A stretch of DNA of 64,000 nucleotides, from positions 24,724 to 88,723 of the forward strand of contig MIAR01000029.1 of assembly GCA_001829185.1 (NCBI GenBank). Reading direction: 5' to 3'. This document shows positions 1 to 7,627 of the stretch, piece by piece. The notes below the pieces were generated by a model. It made no database searches. It was not told where the DNA came from and saw only the letters and a program-made list of their open reading frames with translations. The position numbers and the translations under genes are program-made. The stretch is from Spirochaetes bacterium GWB1_60_80. GTDB taxonomy: Bacteria > Spirochaetota > Spirochaetia > Treponematales > UBA12059. The first letter of the stretch is position 1. Every line of letters starts with the position of its first letter.

Positions 1-975
1 GTTACGCAGGCGCATCTCCAGCTCGGCCCGAACCATGGAAGCCGGCAGCTCTACCGTGGCCTTCTCGAGCAACTTCTCGATCAGGGCTTTTTCCTGGAGC
101 GACTTGAGCTGGTCGGCCAGGCGTTTTTCCAGCTTAGCGCGGATGTCGGCCTTGAGGTCGTCGAGCGTCTTGAACTGTTCGGAAACGTCCTGGGCCAGAT
201 CGTCGTCCAGCTCGGGCAGCTTCTTTTCCTTGAGCTTGGTCAGCTTGACGTTCAGCTTCTTGGTGGTGCCGGCCAGTTCGTTGTATTCGTAATCGGCTGG
301 GAAGGTTTTCTCGATGACCTTCTCGGCGCCGACCTTCAGGCCGACCAGGTCGTCGTCCAGTTTATAGAGATTATTGCCGGAGCCGATCTCGAAGACGAAA
401 TCCTGGCGCTTGGTGCCTTCGATCTCTTTGCCCTCAGCGTCGAGCTCGACGTAGTCGATGGTGGCAACGTCGGATTTGGCGGCCTTAGCGGTGGCTGCCT
501 TGTCCATGACGATGGCGTTGCGTTCGCGAATCTCGGCCAACTCGCGCTCCTCGTCGGCCTTGGCGATGACGCAGACCGGGACTTCCAGCTCGGCGCCGCC
601 GAGGTCGCCAACGGTTACGGCGGGGAAGACGTCGTAGGTAATGGCGAAACTGAAGGCCTCGCCGGGTTGGTAATCGGGCTGACCGTCCAGCTCCGGCTGG
701 CTGTATTGCAGCGGCACTAGGCTCTCGCCTTCCAGGGCGGACTGGACGGCGTCGTCCATCAGGCGGCTCATGGCTTCGACCTTGAGCTGTTCGCCAAACT
801 TGCGCTCCAACACGTTCGTCGGCACCTTGCCCTTGCGGAAACCGGGCAATTGCACGTTCTTGACGTAGTCTTTGATCATTTCGCCATAGGATTTCTGTAC
901 TTCGTCCTTGGCCACGGTAACGGTCAACTTGACCGCGGAATTCGCCAGTTTATCAAATGTCTTGCTTACTGTCAC
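1..975 (-). CDS. tig: Trigger factor (partial, C-terminus beyond the window)
   Basis: Ribosome-associated peptidyl-prolyl isomerase and chaperone that meets nascent chains at the exit tunnel. The reading frame starts at a GTG (973-975) with AAGGGG about eight bases upstream and runs open to base 1, giving 325 codons. The N-terminal ribosome-binding domain begins VTVSKTFDKLANSAVKLTVT and contains LPGFRKGKVP, a close match to the family's GFRxGxxP ribosome-docking signature. A PPIase-like middle domain (FEIGSG...LVGLKVG...FP) and the start of the helical C-terminal arm (LDDDLAQDVSEQF) follow. About 100 residues are missing off the left edge. A strong minus-strand terminator separates it from the upstream tRNA cluster, so it probably has its own promoter in the short gap. 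Confidence 0.95.
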   Translation of the reverse strand, partial: MTVSKTFDKLANSAVKLTVTVAKDEVQKSYGEMIKDYVKNVQLPGFRKGKVPTNVLERKFGEQLKVEAMSRLMDDAVQSALEGESLVPLQYSQPELDGQPDYQPGEAFSFAITYDVFPAVTVGDLGGAELEVPVCVIAKADEERELAEIRERNAIVMDKAATAKAAKSDVATIDYVELDAEGKEIEGTKRQDFVFEIGSGNNLYKLDDDLVGLKVGAEKVIEKTFPADYEYNELAGTTKKLNVKLTKLKEKKLPELDDDLAQDVSEQFKTLDDLKADIRAKLEKRLADQLKSLQEKALIEKLLEKATVELPASMVRAELEMRLRN

Positions 976-1020
976 TGCTATCCCCTTGTATGGCGCGCGG
1001 CCGGAGGCCGGCGTGAAATA

Positions 1021-1068
1021 AAAAACAAAAAAAAAGAAGGCGATCCGGGTTGTTCCAGACCGCCTTCT
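1021..1068 (-). terminator. Rho-independent terminator after the tRNA cluster
   Basis: On the minus strand an 8-bp stem (AGAAGGCG / CGCCTTCT) with an 18-base loop is followed by a long T tract. It lies between tRNA-Gly and tig and should end transcription of the tRNA array. Confidence 0.8.
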
Positions 1069-1074
1069 TGCCGA

Positions 1075-1145
1075 GCGGGAAACGGGAGTCGGACCCGCGA
1101 CATCCACCTTGGCAAGGTGGCGCTCTACCACTGAGCTATTCCCGC
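1075..1145 (-). tRNA. tRNA-Gly (anticodon GCC)
   Basis: The 71-nt minus-strand sequence folds into a cloverleaf: acceptor GCGGGAA, D-arm AGCTCAGTGGTAGAGC, anticodon loop with GCC, and T-arm GTCCGACTC. CCA is not encoded. It is the last tRNA of the five-gene array. Confidence 0.93.
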
Positions 1146-1180
1146 ATAAAATACTCGCATGCCGACCACGATAGTCGTTC

Positions 1181-1260
1181 TGCGAGAGGAGGGATTTGAA
1201 CCCTCATGCCGAAGCACCAGATCCTAAGTCTGGCGTGTCTGCCAGTTTCACCACTCTCGC
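1181..1260 (-). tRNA. tRNA-Leu (anticodon TAG)
   Basis: An 80-nt class II tRNA with a long variable arm. The acceptor is GCGAGAG/CTCTCGC with discriminator A. The anticodon loop reads CTTAGGA, giving UAG. The T-loop is GGTTCAAATCC. CCA is not encoded. Confidence 0.92.
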
Positions 1261-1382
1261 CCGGAACCTCAGGTGAAACGAACATACCGGAAACCGGCGC
1301 TGCTTGTCAATATCTTTTTCTCAGATATTTTCAAACCTTTTCATCACCTGTCAGGGGCTGTCCGGGACAGGACCTGACATAG

Positions 1383-1455
1383 TGAGCCGTGCAGGGATCG
1401 AACCTGCGACCCGCAGATTAAGAGTCTGCTGCTCTACCAGCTGAGCTAACGGCCC
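1383..1455 (-). tRNA. tRNA-Lys (anticodon CTT)
   Basis: A 73-nt cloverleaf with acceptor GGGCCGT/ACGGCTC (one G-U pair), anticodon stem GCAGA/TCTGC and loop CTCTTAA, which gives CUU. T-arm is GCAGGTTCGATCCCTGC. Confidence 0.93.
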
Positions 1456-1485
1456 ATACAAAAACCAGAACCAAAAACAAGTAAC

Positions 1486-1559
1486 TGCGTCCGGAGGGGC
1501 TCGAACCCCCGACCTACGGATTCGAAGTCCGTCGCTCTATCCAGCTGAGCTACGAACGC
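1486..1559 (-). tRNA. tRNA-Arg (anticodon TCG)
   Basis: A 74-nt cloverleaf with acceptor GCGTTCG/CGGACGC, D-arm GCTCAGCTGGATAGAGC and anticodon loop CTTCGAA, which gives UCG. It has a canonical T-arm and discriminator A. Confidence 0.93.
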
Positions 1560-1623
1560 TCGCCGCCCGGCCCATCCATGGCCCACCGGCTTGCGCCGTG
1601 GCCAGAATGTCCGAAGACTGAAG

Positions 1624-1696
1624 GGTGGATGACGGGGTTCGAACCCGCGACATCCAGAGCCACATTCTGGGACTCTACCACTGAGCTACATCCACC
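1624..1696 (-). tRNA. tRNA-His (anticodon GTG)
   Basis: Acceptor GTGGATG/CATCCAC carries an extra encoded 5' G opposite C73, the hallmark of tRNA-His. The anticodon loop ATGTGGC gives GUG. It is the promoter-proximal member of the five-tRNA array. Confidence 0.93.
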
Positions 1697-1857
1697 ATGA
1701 ACAGCGAAATGAACAATGCCAAAAGTCAGCCAAAATGTCAAGTATTCAAACGGCCTTTTTACGGATTTTTTTCAGGATGCTGAAAAACCCGAAAATCGGC
1801 CGCTGGGTAACCCTGCTAGCCGGACCTTCCAGGCGGGGCCGCTTACTGGCCCGAGGC

Positions 1858-2736
1858 TCAAATAGCGCTAGCCAGGTTGCCGCCATGGACATGGCGCAGC
1901 TGCCGGCCAGCCAGGCTGACCAGCGACTGCAGGCTGGCCAGTCGGGTCGGTGCTATTGTATAGCGATACATCGGCCGGTAAGCGCTCAGATGCCAGGGGA
2001 TATCCGGATCGAGGCTGGCCAGCCAACGGGCGGCGGCTTCTATAGCAGCTGGATCGTCGGTCTTACCGGGTATAACCAGAGTGGTGACCTCGATATGAAT
2101 CCTTTTCTGCACAGCCAGGGCAATGGAGGCCTTGACCGTGGCCAGGTCGCCGCCCAGCTCGCTAGCATACCAGTCGGTCCGCCAGCTTTTCAGGTCAATA
2201 TTGATGGCATCGCAGTACTCGTAGACGGCCGCCATCACCGGCCCGTTGGCGTAGCCATTGCTGACCAGGATGTTCTTGAGGCCGGCCAGCCTGGCCAGCC
2301 TCATGGCCTCGATGACGAATTCGGCGTGGATCAGCGGTTCGGAATAGGTATGCGCCAGCGATGGGCAGCCCGACTCAATCGCGGCCTGCACCAATTCGGC
2401 GGCCGACAGCCGCTGCGGCTGCACCGTGAATTCCTGCGATATATGGTAATTCTGGCAAAAGGGACAATGCAAGTTGCAGCCCAGATACCCAACCGAGAAG
2501 GCCTTAGTGCCCGGCAAAAAATGGTAGAGCGGCTTTTTTTCGATCGGGTCGACGGCCAAGGCCGAGACGGCGCCGGCAAAGGGCAGCTCCAACCGCCCGG
2601 CCTGGCTGCGGCGCACGCCGCAGAGCCCAACCTGCCCGTCAGCTAGATAACAAGCGTGCGGACAGAGCTGGCAACGCAGCCGACCGTCGGCCAGACGCTC
2701 GAAAAAGCGCGCCGCCGTCGGACCGCCGTCGCTCAA
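1858..2736 (-). CDS. AmmeMemoRadiSam/PflA-like radical SAM enzyme
   Basis: Radical SAM protein of the pyruvate formate-lyase-activating-enzyme-like type (AmrS branch). The 4Fe-4S/SAM motif CNLHCPFCQ follows an N-terminal cysteine block CQLCPHACYLADGQVGLCGVR and the segment VDPIEKKPLYHF, both typical of AmrS. A TIM-barrel continues (HTYSEPLIHAEFV; NIDLKSW; EVTTLVIPG; PWHLSAYRPMYR). The start chosen is the TTG at 2734-2736, which overlaps the upstream stop as TTGA and gives 292 residues. The longer open frame overlaps the upstream gene by more than 100 bases and its extra residues look like shadow sequence. No MEMO1 or AMMECR1 partner is present here, so the substrate is unknown. The TTG has no strong ribosome-binding site and relies on coupling. 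Confidence 0.85.
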   Translation of the reverse strand: MSDGGPTAARFFERLADGRLRCQLCPHACYLADGQVGLCGVRRSQAGRLELPFAGAVSALAVDPIEKKPLYHFLPGTKAFSVGYLGCNLHCPFCQNYHISQEFTVQPQRLSAAELVQAAIESGCPSLAHTYSEPLIHAEFVIEAMRLARLAGLKNILVSNGYANGPVMAAVYEYCDAINIDLKSWRTDWYASELGGDLATVKASIALAVQKRIHIEVTTLVIPGKTDDPAAIEAAARWLASLDPDIPWHLSAYRPMYRYTIAPTRLASLQSLVSLAGRQLRHVHGGNLASAI

Positions 2737-3122
2737 TTCGGTTGCCGGGCCAGATGGTGATGCAACTTGAGCTTGTCCTGGCCGGCCGGTCCGCCGTGCA
2801 TGAAGCGGAGCGGCTCGTCGACCTCGAACGGCTCGTAGCGGATGCCGACGGCCTTGCGGCGGACCCACAGACGTACTACGCTGTAGCTCTCGCCGGCGGC
2901 GGTCACCGGGCTCGGCATATCCTGGGCTCCTAAGATGTCCTCGACCCGAAACTCGAAAATCGTGGAGGCGCCATCGGCGTCCTCGTTGACCAGGATGATC
3001 TTGCCGTCGTCGTAGGGATGCTTACGCGGCGAGCCGACGAAGCTGACGGCATCCTGGGGCGGATCGGCCCGGTAGGCTTGAATTTCAAAAAACGGTTCAT
3101 CCAAATAATTCCTAATACTCAT
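2733..3122 (-). CDS. Conserved protein of unknown function (129 aa)
   Basis: Short soluble protein with no family I can name. It starts at an ATG (3122) preceded by AAGGGGAGG seven bases upstream, a strong site that rules out the longer open frame. It begins MSIRNYLDEPFFEIQAYR and is rich in beta-type segments with conserved-looking charged motifs (SPRKHPYDDGKIILVNEDAD; VVRLWVRRKAVGIRYEPFEV). It has no signal peptide or membrane segment. The stop overlaps the TTG start of the radical SAM gene, so the two are translationally coupled and may act together. It is divergent from coaD with a 123-base shared promoter region. Confidence 0.7.
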   Translation of the reverse strand: MSIRNYLDEPFFEIQAYRADPPQDAVSFVGSPRKHPYDDGKIILVNEDADGASTIFEFRVEDILGAQDMPSPVTAAGESYSVVRLWVRRKAVGIRYEPFEVDEPLRFMHGGPAGQDKLKLHHHLARQPN

Positions 3123-3210
3123 GCGCCCTCCCCTTGCGGACAGTATAGCGCCAAAATAGCCCGTTGGCAAATTTGATACTTCAAGGCGACCAGCTCCACC
3201 CGAAAACGGC

Positions 3211-3239
3211 TTGACCGCAATTGGCGGACGGGTTATGGT
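3211..3239 (+). promoter_or_regulatory. Promoter of coaD (predicted leaderless)
   Basis: -35 TTGACC (3211-3216), 17-bp spacer, -10 TATGGT (3234-3239). The coaD ATG begins only six bases after the -10 box, so transcription should start on or next to the A of the start codon. Confidence 0.65.
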
Positions 3240-3245
3240 AGCGGC

Positions 3246-3743
3246 ATGGTCAAAGCCGTTTTCCCGGGTTCCTTCGACCCGCCAACCTACGGGCATGTCA
3301 ACATCATCGAGCGCGCCCGCTCCATTTTCGAAGAGGTGCTGGTGGTGGTAGCCATCAACGCCGGCAAGCATTCGGTCTTCAGTCCGGACGAGCGACTGGC
3401 CTTCATGCGCGAGATCATCGCGCCCTGGCCGAATGTCTCACTGCATTGCTACGACTCGCTGATCGTCAATTTCGCCAAGGAACACCACTGCAAGGTCTTG
3501 TTGCGCGGCGTGCGCTCGGTTCAAGATTTTTCCTATGAGTTCGAGCTTTCGGTCATGAACAAGGGCTTGGATCCCGATATCGAGACCTTCTTCATGCCGA
3601 CCGATTCCAAATACTTCGTGCTGCGCTCCAGCGCCATCAAGGAATTAGCCAGTTTTGGCGGCGACGTCAGCAGCATGGTGCCACCGGTGGTGGCCAAGGC
3701 GCTGCGCCGTTTCCATCCCGACCAGCGCGGCCAGCCTGAGTAG
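3246..3743 (+). CDS. coaD: Phosphopantetheine adenylyltransferase
   Basis: Transfers AMP from ATP to 4'-phosphopantetheine, the fourth step of coenzyme A synthesis. The 165-residue length is normal for bacterial CoaD. The nucleotidyltransferase signature [16 protein letters not shown] (T/HxGH motif) is at residues 6-21. [21 protein letters not shown] supplies the substrate-binding arginines, and the second ATP-contact motif is [20 protein letters not shown]. No Shine-Dalgarno sequence is visible, and the -10 box lies directly before the ATG. The product feeds the 4'-phosphopantetheine arm of acyl carrier protein, whose gene lies 450 bases downstream. Confidence 0.96.
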   Translation: MVKAVFPGSFDPPTYGHVNIIERARSIFEEVLVVVAINAGKHSVFSPDERLAFMREIIAPWPNVSLHCYDSLIVNFAKEHHCKVLLRGVRSVQDFSYEFELSVMNKGLDPDIETFFMPTDSKYFVLRSSAIKELASFGGDVSSMVPPVVAKALRRFHPDQRGQPE

Positions 3744-3791
3744 CCGCCAGTGGTCAGCCTGGTCGCCTTGATGCAGTTACTCTAAATACGC

Positions 3792-3820
3792 TTGACACTC
3801 ATTACATAAACTGTTAAATT
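3792..3820 (+). promoter_or_regulatory. Promoter of rpmF-acpP-rnc
   Basis: Consensus -35 TTGACA (3792-3797), 17-bp spacer and -10 TAAATT (3815-3820). Transcription from here leaves an untranslated leader of about 165 bases before rpmF. Many bacteria have a YceD (DUF177) gene in this place. I see no convincing one here. Confidence 0.65.
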
Positions 3821-3993
3821 GTCAAAGTGGTTCCGGGATCGTCTTGACAAAAGCCAGACATTCGGCTACCGTGTCCTTCGTCAAAGAGTATATAGGCTGC
3901 TTGCCAGCCATCCGGTGGCGTCGATCTTTCCAGGCCCGGATGTCAGGCAGATCCGAATTTTGACACGATACCGATTAGGAATGAGGTTATACC

Positions 3994-4182
3994 ATGGCAG
4001 TACCAAGAGCTAATACGTCGAAGGCCCGAACGCGCCGGCGCCGGTCCATAAACATGAAGCTAACCGCTCCGAGCGTAGTATCCTGCGGCAACTGCGGCAA
4101 CCCCGTATTGTACCACCGGATCTGCGGGAAGTGCGGATTCTATCGTGGCCGGCAGGTCATGACTCCCAAAAGCAACGGTTAA
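3994..4182 (+). CDS. rpmF: Ribosomal protein bL32
   Basis: Small large-subunit protein of 62 residues. It begins [18 protein letters not shown], the usual basic N-terminus. It carries a four-cysteine zinc ribbon: CGNCG at the middle and [12 protein letters not shown] near the C-terminus. GAGG lies about ten bases before the ATG. It is the first gene of a ribosome/fatty-acid/RNA-processing operon with acpP 11 bases downstream. Confidence 0.95.
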   Translation: MAVPRANTSKARTRRRRSINMKLTAPSVVSCGNCGNPVLYHRICGKCGFYRGRQVMTPKSNG

Positions 4183-4193
4183 AGGAGACTCTA

Positions 4194-4427
4194 ATGGACG
4201 AACTTTTTGAACGCGTAAAGAAGATCATCGCCGACAAGCTGGAAGTTGAAGAAGGCAAGATCACCATGGATGCCAGCTTCCGCCAGGATCTCGGCGCTGA
4301 CAGCCTCGACACCTACGAGCTGGTCTACGCCATCGAAGAAGAATTCAACATCAAGATCGAAGATGAGAAGGCCAACGAATTCGAGACCGTCAAAGACGCT
4401 TACGAATTCATCAAGTCTGCCCAGTAA
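4194..4427 (+). CDS. acpP: Acyl carrier protein
   Basis: Carrier of growing acyl chains in type II fatty-acid synthesis. The 77-residue acidic helical protein has the phosphopantetheine attachment motif [13 protein letters not shown], with Ser37 as the modified residue. The start is the ATG at 4194, six bases after AAAGGAGA. It sits between rpmF and rnc with gaps of 11 and 34 bases. Three codons after the DSL serine the helix II sequence is slightly unusual ([13 protein letters not shown] instead of DTVELVM), but all key features are intact. Confidence 0.96.
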   Translation: MDELFERVKKIIADKLEVEEGKITMDASFRQDLGADSLDTYELVYAIEEEFNIKIEDEKANEFETVKDAYEFIKSAQ

Positions 4428-4461
4428 TTCCGGCCAGATTTTCACATCAAAGGCCACCGAC

Positions 4462-5229
4462 ATGATCAGACGTGCCGAGCCCCAAGAGGCTGACCGTCTG
4501 GCCGCGTTGGCGGCCTTTCAGCATTCCATCGGTTTCAAGTTCCGGAATCCAACCCTGCTGGCCCGGGCTCTCACCCACCGCTCCCGCCTGAACGAAGACA
4601 GCACCATCAACGGCAACAATGAGCGCCTCGAGTTCTTGGGCGATGCCGTCCTGGGGCTGGTAGCGGCCGCCGAACTATTTACCAAGCTGGGCGACCGGGC
4701 GGAGGGCGACCTGGCGCGTATCAAGAGTATCGTCGTCTCGGAGGACACCTTGGCCGGCATAGCCCTGGCCATTGGCCTGGATAGCCTGTTGTTGATCGGT
4801 AAGGGTGAAGAGTTGTCCGGCGGCCGGCGCAAGAAGGCCTTGTTGGCCGATGCCCTGGAAGCCCTGTTCGGCGCGGCCTACATCGACGCCGGCTTTGAGA
4901 AAACCCGGCCACTGCTGCTCAAATACCTGATTCCGGAAATCGAAAAGGTCCTCACCGACCGTCACCGCCGCGATTACAAGACCCTGATTCAAGAGTATGC
5001 CCAGAAATGGCATAAGACCCAGCCAGAGTACAGCCTGCAGGCCAAGAGCGGACCGGACCACGACCGCACCTACAGCATCACCTGCAGCCTACTGGACACT
5101 GCCTACGGGCCGGCTGACGGAAAAACCAAGAAAGAAGCCGAGCAGCAGGCCGCCGCCCTGGCTTGGCAAGCCATCATGACCGCCGGCGGCGTCGAGGCTG
5201 CCCGCCTGCTGGAAATAAAAAAACTCTAG
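4462..5229 (+). CDS. rnc: Ribonuclease III
   Basis: Double-stranded RNA endonuclease for rRNA and mRNA processing. The 255-residue protein has an N-terminal catalytic domain with the signature NNERLEFLGDAVLGLV (Mg2+-binding acidic residues) and a second acidic cluster ALLADALEALFGAAYID. It ends with a double-strand RNA-binding domain (RDYKTLIQEYAQKW ... KTKKEAEQQAAALAW). The start at ATG 4462 fits the family's N-terminus; the same frame is open further upstream but overlaps acpP. Its TAG stop overlaps the first bases of a 133-bp palindromic element. Confidence 0.95.
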   Translation: MIRRAEPQEADRLAALAAFQHSIGFKFRNPTLLARALTHRSRLNEDSTINGNNERLEFLGDAVLGLVAAAELFTKLGDRAEGDLARIKSIVVSEDTLAGIALAIGLDSLLLIGKGEELSGGRRKKALLADALEALFGAAYIDAGFEKTRPLLLKYLIPEIEKVLTDRHRRDYKTLIQEYAQKWHKTQPEYSLQAKSGPDHDRTYSITCSLLDTAYGPADGKTKKEAEQQAAALAWQAIMTAGGVEAARLLEIKKL

Positions 5230-5360
5230 CAGGCTGTTGAAAAAGCCGGTTGCTTTCTCAACAACCTTAACAATTCCTCGCATAGCTTGCGCTATGCTGC
5301 GTAATTGTACCGGCTTTTGAAGTGTTGAAAAGCCGCATCCGCGTTTTTCAACACCCTGCT
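5228..5360 (+). repeat. MITE-like element, family A, copy 1 (133 bp)
   Basis: Element bounded by imperfect terminal inverted repeats AGCAGGCTGTTGAAAAA and TTTTTCAACACCCTGCT, with two internal hairpins (GCATAGC-TTGC-GCTATGC in the centre; GTGTTGAAAA/TTTTTCAACAC at the right). It begins on the AG of the rnc TAG stop. A second 133-bp copy lies inverted at 7495-7627 with only about three differences. Confidence 0.85.
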
Positions 5361-5376
5361 AGGAGTCTGTCGGGCT
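5361..5376 (+). repeat. Terminus of family B element (16 bp)
   Basis: AGGAGTCTGTCGGGCT matches the 16-bp terminal repeat of the full family B element at 8119-8334 with two differences. It directly abuts the right end of family A copy 1, suggesting nested or successive insertions. Confidence 0.55.
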
Positions 5377-5402
5377 GAACCAGCTACCGTGGCCAAGACA
5401 GC

Positions 5403-6758
5403 TCAGGCTTGGTCCACCCCGTGCTTGGATTTCAATTTTTCGGCCACCAGACTCAGGCGCTCCACCGTGTTCATGGTCGGGTCATCCAGAACCAGTTCCA
5501 GCAACTCTTGCAACACCCGGCCCATGGCCGGTCCCTTTGGCCAACCCAGGCAGGACAAGACATGGCCATCGATAGCCAGATCCTTGACCGTAAAGGCATT
5601 GTCGGCCGCCACCAAGGCTTCCACCCGGTCCAGCATGGCCAACAGCGGCCGAGGATCAGCCTTGACGCCGCGCAGGCCGCTGGCGTCGGCTAGGCGCAAC
5701 TGCAGCAGCGTTGGCAGGCTGGCCAGTCCCACCTTGGCCACGAAACGGCGCAGCGCCGCGTCGCTCCAATCCGGGCTGTAGTCGAACATGTGGTGACGCA
5801 CCAGATGCGCCACGGCCTCCACGACGTGGTTGGGATACTTGAGCCGGCGCAGCACCGAACTAGCCAGGGTAGCCGAAATCTGCTCGTGGCCGTAGAAATG
5901 GATGACGCCAGCCTGGTCGCGGCTGAAACTGGCCGGCTTGCCGATATCGTGCAGCAAGGCGGCCAGGCGCAACGTCAGGTCGAGCGGGGCGGCATCAACG
6001 GCCAGCAGACTGTGCTCGAAAACATCGAAGGCATGGTAGTCGCCCTGGGCCAGGCCGCGGCCCAAGCACAACTCCGGCAGGAATTCGCCGAGCAGGCCGC
6101 TCTGCTCCAGCAGCTGCAGGCCATGCGACGGTTGGTCGCAGAGCAGGGTGCGGGAAAACTCCTCGCGCACCCGCTCCAGGGCTACTTGGCGGAAACTGTC
6201 CAGGCAGCGCGGGATGGCGGCCAGGGTGGCCGGGTCGATGGTAAAGTGGAAGCGAGTGGCGAAGCGGATGGCCCGCAACGGCCGCAACCCGTCCTCGCCG
6301 AAGCGGGCCAACGGGTCGCCGATGGCCCGGATGATGCCGGCCTTGAGGTCGGCCAGTCCGCCGAACAGGTCAATGAGCTGGCCGGAGCGAGGGTCGACCG
6401 CCATGCCGTTGACCGTGAAGTCGCGCCGCGACAGGTCGGCCGCTAGGTCATCCGAAAATTGCACGCTGGTTGGGCGGCGGCCATCGGCATAGTGCCCGTC
6501 GATGCGGAAGGTGGTGGTCTCGATCAGGGCATCTTGCCAGCGCACGCTGACGGTGCCGTGCTGGATGCCGGTGGGGATGACCTTGCGGAACAGTTTCAGG
6601 ACATCTTCCGGCCGGGCGTCGGTGGCGGCGTCCCAGTCGGCGGCCTTGCGGCCGAGCAACGAGTCGCGCACCGCGCCGCCCACGAAATAGCAGCAGAAGC
6701 CGGCGTCGAAAAATATCCTGGCAAAGGCCTGCAAGGGGCGAGGCACATCGATTCGCAT
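5403..6758 (-). CDS. cca: CCA tRNA nucleotidyltransferase / poly(A) polymerase family
   Basis: Adds or repairs the 3' CCA of tRNAs; needed here because none of the tRNA genes in this window encodes CCA. The 451 residues comprise a nucleotidyltransferase head (FVGGAVRDSLLGRKAADWD with the DxD metal site, then ETTTFRIDGHY and the ADLSRRDFTVNGMA motif), the RNA-binding region (EDGLRPLRAIRFATRF) and a C-terminal HD domain (LAALLHDIGKP; HEQISATLAS). AGGAG precedes the ATG by ten bases. A poly(A) polymerase role cannot be excluded from sequence alone. It is convergent with rnc. Confidence 0.9.
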   Translation of the reverse strand: MRIDVPRPLQAFARIFFDAGFCCYFVGGAVRDSLLGRKAADWDAATDARPEDVLKLFRKVIPTGIQHGTVSVRWQDALIETTTFRIDGHYADGRRPTSVQFSDDLAADLSRRDFTVNGMAVDPRSGQLIDLFGGLADLKAGIIRAIGDPLARFGEDGLRPLRAIRFATRFHFTIDPATLAAIPRCLDSFRQVALERVREEFSRTLLCDQPSHGLQLLEQSGLLGEFLPELCLGRGLAQGDYHAFDVFEHSLLAVDAAPLDLTLRLAALLHDIGKPASFSRDQAGVIHFYGHEQISATLASSVLRRLKYPNHVVEAVAHLVRHHMFDYSPDWSDAALRRFVAKVGLASLPTLLQLRLADASGLRGVKADPRPLLAMLDRVEALVAADNAFTVKDLAIDGHVLSCLGWPKGPAMGRVLQELLELVLDDPTMNTVERLSLVAEKLKSKHGVDQA

Positions 6759-6868
6759 GGCAAAAACTCCTGTTTCAAATTCTATCCGGCTAGCAGTGTA
6801 CCAGGCAGCGGCCGGCGGCAGCCTTCATCGGCTAGCCGACCGGCAAGGCGCCGTGCTAGCATGGCGCC

Positions 6869-7507
6869 ATGTCCAAAGCGCTCCTAGTCTGCGGCGGCCT
6901 AGCCCCGCCCTACGCCGCCATCAAAGCCCTCGCCGCAACGTGCGCCTGCCTCTGCGCCGCCGATTCCGGTCTCGACAGCCTGCACGCCTGGGGCCTGAAG
7001 CCGGACCTCATCGTCGGCGACATGGATTCGCTGTCCAGTCGTAAGCTCTTGGACGGGTACCGCCGGGCCGGCGTGGATATCCTGGAACAGGACACCTACA
7101 AGGACGACACCGACACCGAAACCGGCTTGCGTATTTTGCGCCAGCGCGGCCACGACTGGATAGCCATCGCCGGCGGCGGCGGCGGCCGGCTCGACCACCT
7201 CTTGGCCATCCGCGCCCTCTTCGAGCGGCCGGACGGTCCGGCCGAATGGTACACCGACCGGGAGCGGGTAATCAAGCTGGAGCGGGCGACCATTCTGAGA
7301 CCGGGCAAGGGGCAACTGGTCTCGGTTTTTCCGCTGGGTGGCGCCGGCGCCTCGGGCATGGCCAGCCGTGGCCTGGAATGGCCGTTGAACGGCCTAGTCT
7401 GGCCGGCCGGCGGCTTCGGCATCTCCAACCTGAGCACGGCCGACACGGTGTCGATCGATCCGGGGCCGCAACCCTTGTTGGTGATAGTGCCCTTAGCAGG
7501 GTGTTGA
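6869..7507 (+). CDS. Thiamine diphosphokinase
   Basis: Transfers pyrophosphate from ATP to thiamine to make the cofactor ThDP. The 212-residue protein shows the catalytic-domain motifs in order: AADSGLDSLHAWGLKPDLIV, GDMDSL, DDTDTETGLR and AGGGGGRLDHLLA. The C-terminal beta domain (thiamine-binding) follows with ISNLSTADTVSI. The last residues, LAGC plus the TGA stop, are encoded by the left end of a family A palindromic element, so the native C-terminus has probably been replaced. The start is ATG 6869; there is no clear Shine-Dalgarno sequence. The gene is divergent from cca. Confidence 0.9.
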   Translation: MSKALLVCGGLAPPYAAIKALAATCACLCAADSGLDSLHAWGLKPDLIVGDMDSLSSRKLLDGYRRAGVDILEQDTYKDDTDTETGLRILRQRGHDWIAIAGGGGGRLDHLLAIRALFERPDGPAEWYTDRERVIKLERATILRPGKGQLVSVFPLGGAGASGMASRGLEWPLNGLVWPAGGFGISNLSTADTVSIDPGPQPLLVIVPLAGC

Positions 7508-7627
7508 AAAACGCGAATGCGGCTTTTCAACACTTCAAAAGCCGGTACAATTACGCAGCATAGCGCAAGCTATGCGAGGAATTGTTAAGGTTGTTGAGAA
7601 AGCAACCGGCTTTTTCAACAACCTGTT
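7495..7627 (-). repeat. MITE-like element, family A, copy 2 (133 bp, inverted)
   Basis: Nearly identical to copy 1 in opposite orientation, same length. The left end encodes the last codons and stop of the thiamine diphosphokinase. The right end supplies the first two bases of the TAA stop (complement) of the HIT gene. It therefore fills the whole space between two convergent genes. Confidence 0.85.

Noticed and set aside
1735..2646. Long plus-strand frame opposite the radical SAM gene (303 codons)
   Set aside because: It is antisense to a gene with clear family motifs; its protein shows no domain and reflects GC-rich codon bias.
2737..2868. Longer N-terminus for the radical SAM protein
   Set aside because: It would overlap the upstream gene by over 130 bases and has a composition typical of shadow frames.
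3819..4013. Possible small gene (64 codons) before rpmF, in the place of YceD
   Set aside because: Its start lies inside the -10 box of the promoter, and the sequence has no YceD features.
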